A DNA stretch of 5,085 nucleotides from DSOS01 sp035286585. GTDB lineage: Bacteria > Chloroflexota > Anaerolineae > Anaerolineales > UBA4823. The DNA lies in the NCBI GenBank assembly GCA_035286585.1, contig DATEDC010000076.1:1-5085 (forward strand). The letters run 5' to 3'. Shown here in pieces: positions 1-4,957 of the stretch. A program made the translations under genes and the position numbers. Each line of letters starts with the position of its first letter. Within the stretch, counting starts at the first letter, position 1. The notes beneath the pieces were generated by a model, which was not told the DNA's origin, made no database searches, and saw only the letters and a program-made list of their open reading frames with translations.

Positions 1-81
1 GCTGCTGTCGCTAACAACTGCCTGGCAAGCCAGGGAGACCAGCACCAGGGCGGACAAAAACAGGATGAGGCGTGGCTTCAT
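1..81 (-). CDS. N-terminus of a lipoprotein precursor (partial)
   Basis: The first 27 codons of a gene that runs off the left edge, read from an ATG at 81-79. The product begins MKPRLILFLSALVLVSLACQ: K2 and R4, a hydrophobic core at about 5-17, then a lipobox ending S-L-A-C with Cys19. This fits the general bacterial lipoprotein pattern (hydrophobic residues, small residue at -1, Cys at +1), though Ser at -3 and Leu at -2 are less typical than the usual L-A/S-G-C. The expected fate is export, lipidation of Cys19 and anchoring on the outer face of the membrane. A GAAGGA Shine-Dalgarno sequence (minus strand, 93-88) lies 6 bases before the ATG and supports this start. The gene follows the TPR gene on the same strand after 56 bp. 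The mature domain is outside the window, so no function can be given. Confidence 0.72.
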   Translation of the reverse strand, partial: MKPRLILFLSALVLVSLACQAVVSDSS

Positions 82-125
82 AGAAAATCCTTCGTAGTAG
101 TGAATTTTCGAGGCAAAGTTTCACA

Positions 126-134
126 ATTTTAGCA
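126..134 (-). promoter_or_regulatory. possible extended -10 promoter for the lipoprotein gene
   Basis: On the minus strand the 56-bp gap after the TPR gene contains TGCTAAAAT, which matches the extended -10 pattern TGnTAnnnT. Transcription would start near 119, giving a leader of about 38 nt that carries the Shine-Dalgarno sequence. No -35 box is visible at a suitable distance. The gap is AT-rich, so a chance match is quite possible and the gene may simply be co-transcribed with the TPR gene. Confidence 0.3.
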
Positions 135-137
135 TAT

Positions 138-1583
138 TTAGGGAAAATAATTTTGGAGCAGTCTTTGGGCGTGGTCGGCGGCAGGCGTGCCCGGGGCCAG
201 GTTTTGCACCAGGACCCACTTCGAGAAAGCCGCCTGGCGGTCGCCGCGCAAGATATACACCAGGCCAAGCTGGAGGTGAGCGGAGGCGTGGCTGGGGTCG
301 GCCCGTACTGCGCTGGAAAGGTAGCGCTCGGCGGTGGCGAGATCGCCGAGCCGGGTCAACACCTGCCCCATGGTCACCAGAGAAGCGGGGTCGTCCGGGT
401 TCAGCAAAAGAGCCTGGCGAGCGGCGGGCAGCGCAACCTGGCGCACCTGGTATTCGTAGGACAGCGAGAATGTCGCCAGGTGGCGGTAGCTGGCAGGGTC
501 CCGCGGCGCCAGCTCGATAGCCTTGTGGAAAGCTGCCAGGGCTGCCTCGAACACGCCGGCGTGCGCCAGGGCGTTCCCCAGATCGACCTGCAAGATAGGA
601 TTGTTCGCTTCTATCTCAGCCGCTCTTTGGTAGTATTGCAGCGCTCGCTCATGATCCCCCTGCCGTCGCCAATACAGGCCGAGCAAGGAGTTGGCGGAGA
701 GCGAGTTCGGGTCGAGCGCCAGCGCTTTTTCCAGCATATCCAGCGCGCTGATCTCCTGGTTGAGCCCTTCAGGGTGCTGGCTGGCCTCGCCCAAAAAGGC
801 CCAGGCTTCGGCGTAATCGGGGCGAGCGGCAATGGCTTCTTGAAAAGCCTGCCTGGCGAGTTGCCACTCGTTGAGCGCAGCCAGAGCGCGCCCGGCGGAG
901 AGAAGCGTATAGACCGGATCGTCCCCGAGCAGACCGGTGCGGATGGCAGCGATCACGCTCCGGGCAGAAGCGCTGAGGCCGGGATGCAGGTCGGCGGCCT
1001 GGGCAAGATGAGCCAAGGCGGATTCGGGATCCAGGGCGGCGAGCAGCAAGCCAAGCTGGTAGCTCAGGCTGGCATCCAGCGGCTGCCGCCCGGCAAGCGC
1101 TTGCAGATCGTGGGCGGCCGCGGCGTAATTACCCTGCTCGAGATGCGCCTGGTAGAGCTGCATGTAAACATTTGCGGAAGCTTGCCCGCTCTGGATGGCC
1201 CTCTCCCAGGCCTGGATGGCGAGGCTGGCGTCGCCAGTCTGCTGGTACGCCATGCCAAGCGTCGCCAACCCTTCAGTGGAGAGGCCGTGCGTGGCTTCGG
1301 CGTCTGACAGATAGCGGACGGCGGAGGCCGGATCGCCACCCTGCAGGGCGTACTCTCCGGCCCGCTCCCAGAAACCGGTGCGCCAGGGGATGCGCTCCGC
1401 CAGCCGGACGAGCGCCTGGGCGGCGGCGAGCAGATCCCCTGAGGCGGCAGACCCGCGCGCCTTACGGACCTGCCAGTAGTCGCGGGCAAGTTCATGCGGG
1501 CGAAAAACCAATCCCAATATGAAAATCACGCTGAGGAGGAATAACCATCGTCTCAGCAGACCCGGCTGCAGCAGGTGTTTCAT
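138..1583 (-). CDS. membrane-anchored tetratricopeptide (TPR) repeat protein
   Basis: A 481-residue protein. K2 and R11-R12 precede one hydrophobic segment at about 13-27 (WLFLLSVIFILGLVF) with no clear signal-peptidase site, so it is probably an N-terminal anchor with the rest outside the cytoplasm. From about residue 45 to 477 it is almost wholly TPR helix pairs. Clear units lie near 104-134, 138-170, 223-256, 296-328, 329-362, 399-430 and 433-465, with typical endings such as A-L-A-L-D-P, A-I-E-L-A-P and A-V-R-A-D-P; about eleven units fit in all. TPR solenoids bind other proteins, and no catalytic domain is visible. The start is well fixed: an in-frame TGA lies four codons upstream within the promoter, and no other start codon lies between. 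There is no Shine-Dalgarno sequence. It heads a minus-strand pair with the lipoprotein gene, which suggests a cell-envelope role, but its partner is unknown. Confidence 0.85.
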   Translation of the reverse strand: MKHLLQPGLLRRWLFLLSVIFILGLVFRPHELARDYWQVRKARGSAASGDLLAAAQALVRLAERIPWRTGFWERAGEYALQGGDPASAVRYLSDAEATHGLSTEGLATLGMAYQQTGDASLAIQAWERAIQSGQASANVYMQLYQAHLEQGNYAAAAHDLQALAGRQPLDASLSYQLGLLLAALDPESALAHLAQAADLHPGLSASARSVIAAIRTGLLGDDPVYTLLSAGRALAALNEWQLARQAFQEAIAARPDYAEAWAFLGEASQHPEGLNQEISALDMLEKALALDPNSLSANSLLGLYWRRQGDHERALQYYQRAAEIEANNPILQVDLGNALAHAGVFEAALAAFHKAIELAPRDPASYRHLATFSLSYEYQVRQVALPAARQALLLNPDDPASLVTMGQVLTRLGDLATAERYLSSAVRADPSHASAHLQLGLVYILRGDRQAAFSKWVLVQNLAPGTPAADHAQRLLQNYFP

Positions 1584-1589
1584 GAGGTG

Positions 1590-1598
1590 ATTATATCA
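1590..1598 (-). promoter_or_regulatory. extended -10 promoter of the TPR gene, probably leaderless
   Basis: The minus strand reads TGATATAATCACCTCATG, a perfect extended -10 (TGnTATAAT) followed by six bases and then the TPR gene's ATG. With normal -10 to +1 spacing, transcription would start at the A of the start codon (1583), giving a leaderless mRNA, which agrees with the missing Shine-Dalgarno sequence. No TTGACA-like box lies 16-18 bp upstream, as is usual for extended -10 promoters. The transcription start is inferred. Confidence 0.65.
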
Positions 1599-1603
1599 AG
1601 GCA

Positions 1604-1621
1604 GTTACGGCGACCCGTTAC
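1604..1621. repeat. short direct repeat GTTAC, possible activator site
   Basis: GTTAC occurs at 1604-1608 and 1617-1621, 13 bp apart, within GTTACGGCGACCCGTTACC. It occupies about -21 to -38 relative to the inferred TPR transcription start, where that promoter has no -35 box. This is the place an activator could sit, but a 5-bp repeat may be chance. Confidence 0.2.
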
Positions 1622-1629
1622 CTGATAAA

Positions 1630-1652
1630 AGTGACAAATGCCAGTTGTTATT
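1630..1652. promoter_or_regulatory. imperfect inverted repeat over the dehydrogenase -35 box, candidate operator
   Basis: AGTGACAA (1630-1637) and TTGTTATT (1645-1652) are inverted copies matching at 6 of 8 positions around a 7-bp spacer. The right arm includes the -35 hexamer TTGTTA of the rightward promoter. A repressor bound here would block that promoter, which is how acyl-CoA-responsive TetR- or GntR-type regulators commonly act on such operons. No regulator gene lies in the window, and the site is inferred from symmetry and position alone. Confidence 0.3.
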
Positions 1653-1673
1653 GCCGCAGGGTTTGAATATAAT
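1645..1673 (+). promoter_or_regulatory. sigma70-type promoter of the dehydrogenase-etfBA operon
   Basis: TTGTTA (1645-1650) and a perfect TATAAT (1668-1673) are separated by the optimal 17 bp. Transcription would start near A1680, leaving a leader of about 32 nt with the Shine-Dalgarno sequence GAGAGGAG at 1697-1704, 7 bases before the ATG at 1712. No other good promoter was seen before etfB or etfA, so it probably drives all three genes. Confidence 0.7.
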
Positions 1674-1711
1674 CAGGTGAGGATTCGCCAATACTTGAGA
1701 GGAGCGGGTGC

Positions 1712-2923
1712 ATGGATTTCACATTGACGGAGGAGCACCGCATGGTGCAGCAGATAGTGAGGGATTTTGCCCAGAAAGAGGTCGCCCCAATTATTAAGGA
1801 GCAGGACCGCAAGCAGGAAATGGCAGATTTTATCCTGCCGCGCATGGCTGAGCTGGGTATCCTGGGCATCTGCCTGCCGGTGCGCTACGGCGGGCAAGGG
1901 ATGGATTACATCTCCCTGGGCCTGGCGTGCGAGGAGTTGGAAGCCGTAGACAGCACCTTGCGGGTGGTGATGTCGGTGCACATGGGCCTGAACAGCATGG
2001 CCCTGTTTCAGTGGGCGGACGAAGCCCAGAAACAGCGCTTTCTGGTGCCCCAGGCCAAAGGGGAGAAGATCGCCTGCTTTGGGTTGACCGAACCGGGGGC
2101 AGGCTCAGATGTAGCCGGGATCAGCACCACGGCGCGCCAGGCAGGCGCGCACTATGTGCTCAACGGGGAGAAGATGTGGATTTCCCTGGCGACCAAAGCT
2201 CACCACGCCCTGGTAGTCGCCAGGACTAACCCCGAAGCTCCTGACCCGCACGATGGGCTCTCGGCGTTCCTGGTTGAGCTCCACTCGCCGGGGGTGAAAA
2301 GCGGCGATATCCACGGGAAGCTGGGTGTGCGAGCCGGTTCGACCGGCTGGCTGGCTTTCCAGGATGTGCGCGTGCCGGTCGAAAACCGCATCGGCGAGGA
2401 GGGCGAAGGGTTCAAAATCGCCATGTCGTGCCTGGACAATGGGCGCTATACCGTAGCAGCCGGGGCAACCGGCCTGATTCGCGCCAGCCTGGAGGCGAGC
2501 GTGCGCTATGCGAAAGAGCGCAAGGCATTCAGCCGCGAAATAGGGAAGTTTCAGCTCGTCCAGCAGAAGATTGCCTACATGGTACAATCCTACGAGGCGG
2601 CGAGGCTGTTCTACCTGCGGGCAGGCTGGATGAAGAACCAGGGGCTGCGCAATACCCGGGAGACTTCGCTGGCGAAGTGGTTTGCTACGGATGAGTCTTT
2701 CCAGGCAGCTTCCGAAGCGATCCAGATCCATGGGGCTTATGGCTACAGCGATGAATACGATGTGGAACGCTACCTGCGCAATTCCAAAGGGGCGGTCATC
2801 TACGAGGGCACCAGCGAAATACACCAATTAATGCAGGCCGGTTACGCTTTGGGCTACAGGGTGGACGCCACTTTGCGCTGCGAGCTGCCAGCGTATGACC
2901 AGGCTTTCTGGCAGGAAGAGTGA
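1712..2923 (+). CDS. acyl-CoA dehydrogenase, FAD-dependent (substrate unknown; some glutaryl-CoA dehydrogenase-like residues)
   Basis: A 403-residue protein, full length for the family. It catalyses alpha,beta-dehydrogenation of an acyl-CoA in the cytoplasm and passes two electrons from FAD to ETF. Domain order is typical: N-terminal helices (about 1-115), a middle beta domain (about 120-215) and C-terminal helices (about 225-385). Signature 1, GLTEPGAGSDVAG (124-136), is complete. Signature 2 starts at Q338 and is intact except for Ala342 where Gly or Ser is usual. Y364-E365-G-T holds the expected catalytic base, Glu365. R270 and the Q338-IHG segment fit FAD-binding positions. In D80-STLRVVMSV, Arg84 and Ser88 align without gaps with Arg94 and Ser98 of human glutaryl-CoA dehydrogenase, which bind the distal carboxylate, but H90 resembles short-chain acyl-CoA dehydrogenases. 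The substrate stays open. The start has a strong Shine-Dalgarno sequence 7 bases upstream. etfB follows after 57 bp, making EtfAB the likely electron acceptor. Confidence 0.93.
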   Translation: MDFTLTEEHRMVQQIVRDFAQKEVAPIIKEQDRKQEMADFILPRMAELGILGICLPVRYGGQGMDYISLGLACEELEAVDSTLRVVMSVHMGLNSMALFQWADEAQKQRFLVPQAKGEKIACFGLTEPGAGSDVAGISTTARQAGAHYVLNGEKMWISLATKAHHALVVARTNPEAPDPHDGLSAFLVELHSPGVKSGDIHGKLGVRAGSTGWLAFQDVRVPVENRIGEEGEGFKIAMSCLDNGRYTVAAGATGLIRASLEASVRYAKERKAFSREIGKFQLVQQKIAYMVQSYEAARLFYLRAGWMKNQGLRNTRETSLAKWFATDESFQAASEAIQIHGAYGYSDEYDVERYLRNSKGAVIYEGTSEIHQLMQAGYALGYRVDATLRCELPAYDQAFWQEE

Positions 2924-2967
2924 GTATAGGGACAAACCTCTCAATACCATCATCTATCAACTTAAAT

Positions 2968-2976
2968 TAAGGAGGT
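2968..2976 (+). promoter_or_regulatory. full-length Shine-Dalgarno sequence that fixes the TTG start of etfB
   Basis: TAAGGAGGT is complementary to nine bases at the 3' end of 16S rRNA and ends 4 bases before TTG at 2981. It is much stronger than the ribosome sites of the neighbouring genes and probably offsets the weak start codon. No ATG lies nearby in frame; the next candidates, GTG at 2990 and 2993, would remove most of the first beta strand. Confidence 0.85.
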
Positions 2977-2980
2977 CACT

Positions 2981-3760
2981 TTGAAAATCGTGGTGTGTGT
3001 AAAACAAGTGCCCGATTCCGCCGCCAGAGTTGTGGTGGAAGGCGGGCGGGTTACCTGGGGTGATGCGCCTATGGTGATTAATCCCTGGGACGAGTATGCT
3101 GTGGAAGCCGCGCTGCTGCAGAGCGAGGCGCACGGCGGAAGCGTGACTGCAGTAACGATTGGGCCTGAATCTGCCAAAGACGCCTTGAAGCACGCCCTGG
3201 CGATGGGCTGCGGAGAAGCGATTTTAATCTCAGACGCTGCCCTCGCAGATATCGACAGCCAGGGAGCAGCCAGGGTGTTAGCGGCTGCTATCCAGAAAAT
3301 TGGCGATGTGGACGTGGTCTTTTTCGGGCGCCAGGCGATTGACGGGGACATGGGCGTAACAGCCCCCCAGACGGCGCGCGCCCTGGGTTGGTCGATGTTA
3401 AGCCTGGTGTCGAGAATTGTTGCTTTGGATCCCGGAGCCAGGACGGTACGCGTCAGCCGGGCCACCGAGGAGGGTCAGCAGGTAGTGGATGCAAGCCTGC
3501 CCAGCGCGATCAGCGTTGGCAAAGATATCGCCGAGCCACGCTACCCGTCGTTCATGGGCATCCGCAAAGCCTCCAGGGCGGTCATCCCCACCTGGTCGCT
3601 GGCAGACCTGGGCGTACCGGCTCCGGCGGCGGTGGTGCGCTGGCCCGAGCTGTTGAACCCGCCGGCAAGAGAAGTCAAAACCGACATGATCACCGGCGCC
3701 AGCCCGCAAGAGATTGCCGCAGCGCTGGTGGACAAAATCCTGGCTGAGAAGGTGCTGTGA
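2981..3760 (+). CDS. etfB: electron transfer flavoprotein subunit beta
   Basis: A 259-residue EtfB/FixA-family protein, the usual length. With EtfA it forms the soluble heterodimer that accepts electrons from acyl-CoA dehydrogenases. It starts MKIVVCVKQVPD, the family's first beta strand and loop, followed by N34-P-W-D-E-Y, another conserved block. G116-RQAIDGD (116-123) is the nucleotide-binding block that holds AMP in ordinary ETFs and FAD in bifurcating ones; the next residues M-G-V-T-A-P differ from the more usual T-G/A-Q-V-G-P. Residues 158-179 fit the family signature except for Ala176 where an aliphatic residue is usual. E185-PRYPSFMGIRKA is the dehydrogenase recognition loop, with Phe191 at the place of human Leu195. 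Translation starts at TTG behind an ideal Shine-Dalgarno sequence. The stop codon overlaps the start of etfA. The neighbouring dehydrogenase favours an ordinary beta-oxidation role; no fixC or fixX is present, and bifurcation cannot be judged from the sequence alone. Confidence 0.95.
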   Translation: MKIVVCVKQVPDSAARVVVEGGRVTWGDAPMVINPWDEYAVEAALLQSEAHGGSVTAVTIGPESAKDALKHALAMGCGEAILISDAALADIDSQGAARVLAAAIQKIGDVDVVFFGRQAIDGDMGVTAPQTARALGWSMLSLVSRIVALDPGARTVRVSRATEEGQQVVDASLPSAISVGKDIAEPRYPSFMGIRKASRAVIPTWSLADLGVPAPAAVVRWPELLNPPAREVKTDMITGASPQEIAAALVDKILAEKVL

Positions 3761-4803
3761 TGAGCAACAAGGTATGGGTTTTCATAGACCAGTTCAAGGG
3801 CAAAGGGCACCCCGGTTCGTGGGAGGCGCTGGGAGCCGGGCGCAGCCTGGCTGAAAAGTTGGGCGGCGGTGTCACCGCGCTGGTGATCGGCGAGCAGGCC
3901 GAGGCAGTCGCCGGGGAGGCTTTCCAGTATGGGGCCGATGAGGTCTTGTTCGCCGACGACGCCAGCCTGGCGGATTACCGGGCGGAGCCGTATGCGGCTC
4001 TGATCGTCAAGCTGGTGGGGCAGGCTCGGCCGGATGTGCTCCTCTTCCCCACCACAACCCGCGGCCGCGAGCTGGCTGCCATGACCGCCATCGACCTGGA
4101 GACGGGCGTGATGCCAGATGTGACCGCCCTGGAGGTGCAAGATGGAGAAGTGATAGCCACGCGCCCGGTATATGCCGGCAAGCTACTCTCCAGGGTGGTG
4201 TGCAGCGCCCGACCGCAGGTGATCACTACCCGCATCCGGGCATTCCCCAGCCCGCCAGCCGACCCAGGGCGCTCGGGTTCAGCCGTCAAAGTGGAGCCAG
4301 CCATGCCCGGGGACAGCATCGCAACCCGGGTGGTTGAGTACGCCGAATCCGGGGGCGGGGTCAGCCTGAGCGACGCGGGGGTGATCGTCTCCGGCGGGCG
4401 CGGCGTTTCCAACAACCCAGCTCTGACCCCTCCGGCGGGTATGGATGAAAAGCAAGCCGAAATCTGGCGCGCCCAACAGGGTTTCAAGCTGGTCGGGGAA
4501 CTGGCGGGGGTGTTGGGCGGCGCAGTGGGGGCCAGCCGGGCGGCGGTAGATGCCGGCTACATCCCTTACGAACACCAGGTCGGCCAGACGGGTAAAGTGG
4601 TCTCGCCTGATCTGTACATCGCCTGCGGCATCTCCGGGGCGATCCAGCACCAGGCAGGAATGCGCACCAGTAAGGTGATCGTAGCGATCAATAAGGACCC
4701 TGAAGCGCCCATCTTCAAGCTGGCGCGTTTTGGCGTGGTGGGCGACCTGTTTCAGATCCTGCCTGCCCTGACCGAAGCATTCCGCAAAAAGCTGAATAAA
4801 TAG
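3760..4803 (+). CDS. etfA: electron transfer flavoprotein subunit alpha
   Basis: A 347-residue EtfA/FixB-family protein that carries the redox-active FAD. The N-terminal domain (about 3-190) includes VWVFIDQ and F96-PTTTRGRELA, the conserved block with T100 and R103. The C-terminal FAD domain includes SGGRG (211-215), G257-ASRAAVDAGYIP, Q273-VGQTGK, and a complete family signature from L285-Y-I-A-C-G-I-S-G-A-I-Q-H to A309-I-N. Arg260, Thr277 and His297 are the expected flavin-contacting residues. About 20 extra residues (218-241, N-P-A-L-T-P-P then an acidic helix) lie between SGGRG and the following helix compared with familiar EtfA proteins. The start is taken as ATG at 3760, overlapping the etfB stop by one base (TGATG) and 7 bases after GAGAAGG; GTG at 3757 is possible but only 4 bases from it. 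The overlap implies translational coupling and equal subunit supply. Confidence 0.95.
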   Translation: MSNKVWVFIDQFKGKGHPGSWEALGAGRSLAEKLGGGVTALVIGEQAEAVAGEAFQYGADEVLFADDASLADYRAEPYAALIVKLVGQARPDVLLFPTTTRGRELAAMTAIDLETGVMPDVTALEVQDGEVIATRPVYAGKLLSRVVCSARPQVITTRIRAFPSPPADPGRSGSAVKVEPAMPGDSIATRVVEYAESGGGVSLSDAGVIVSGGRGVSNNPALTPPAGMDEKQAEIWRAQQGFKLVGELAGVLGGAVGASRAAVDAGYIPYEHQVGQTGKVVSPDLYIACGISGAIQHQAGMRTSKVIVAINKDPEAPIFKLARFGVVGDLFQILPALTEAFRKKLNK

Positions 4804-4814
4804 CACAGATGGGC

Positions 4815-4865
4815 TGTCATTGTTCAGGGAAAATGACACCCTAACTGGTAAGGGAAAATGTCACC
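4815..4865. repeat. paired 16-bp direct repeats with an inverted partner, resembling an insertion-sequence end
   Basis: CAGGGAAAATGACACC (4825-4840) and AAGGGAAAATGTCACC (4850-4865) match at 14 of 16 positions, with starts 25 bp apart. TGTCATT (4815-4821) is a perfect inverted copy of AATGACA (4832-4838) inside the first repeat. An outer TGT with several related repeats stacked inside it is the arrangement described for ends of IS21-family elements. The element would extend to the right, beyond the window, since etfA lies to the left. No transposase is visible, so the element type is inferred. Alternatives are a solo remnant or a regulator binding array for the promoter immediately downstream. 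Confidence 0.4.
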
Positions 4866-4893
4866 TTGACCTTAGGCAGGGTGCAAGTATAAT
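4866..4893 (+). promoter_or_regulatory. sigma70-type promoter downstream of etfA
   Basis: TTGACC (4866-4871) and a perfect TATAAT (4888-4893) are 16 bp apart. The -35 box begins directly after the second 16-bp repeat. Transcription would start near A4901, only 13 bases before the terminator stem. No gene starts within the following 60 bases. Confidence 0.6.
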
Positions 4894-4900
4894 CTGAACC

Positions 4901-4957
4901 ACCCCAAAGGAAAGGCGAGAAGATCAGGAGCCATCCGGTCTGCTCGTCTTTTTTTTT
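4901..4957 (+). ncRNA. possible short RNA or attenuated leader, about 57 nt
   Basis: This is the stretch between the inferred transcription start and the end of the T-run of the terminator. The RNA would be a short single-stranded tail containing CCCCAAAGGAAA, then one long hairpin, then the U-tract. No reading frame of useful length is present. It could be a stand-alone small RNA, or the aborted leader of a gene right of the window. It does not match any RNA family that I recognise. Confidence 0.28.
4914..4957 (+). terminator. Rho-independent terminator
   Basis: The arm at 4914-4929 (GGCGAGAAGATCAGGA) pairs with 4934-4948 (TCCGGTCTGCTCGTC) around a GCCA loop. The stem has about 14 pairs including two G-U, one A-C mismatch and one bulged A, and is followed directly by nine T (4949-4957). 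It reads rightward. It could end etfBA transcripts about 150 nt past the etfA stop, and would also stop transcripts from the promoter at 4866-4893. In the leftward direction only T-T-T-C-C-T-T-T follows, so it is weaker there. Confidence 0.85.

Noticed and set aside
83..109. GAAAAT/ATTTTC inverted repeat around the lipoprotein ribosome site
   Set aside because: Only six AT-rich pairs with a 15-base loop, too weak to claim a translational switch.
153..1307. Long plus-strand open frame of 384 codons over the TPR gene
   Set aside because: It is antisense to a gene with clear TPR repeats. Its translation is low in structure, rich in G, R and Q, and has no recognisable domain or ribosome site.
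2105..2827. Minus-strand open frame of 240 codons over the acyl-CoA dehydrogenase
   Set aside because: It mirrors a gene with both family signatures and a catalytic Glu. High GC content at third positions commonly opens such antisense frames.
2961..2971. CTTAAATTAAG palindrome before etfB
   Set aside because: It is short, cannot fold as a useful hairpin, and half of it is the Shine-Dalgarno sequence.
3541..4140. Minus-strand open frame of 199 codons across the etfB-etfA junction
   Set aside because: It is antisense to two unmistakable ETF genes, and no promoter or Shine-Dalgarno sequence was seen for it.
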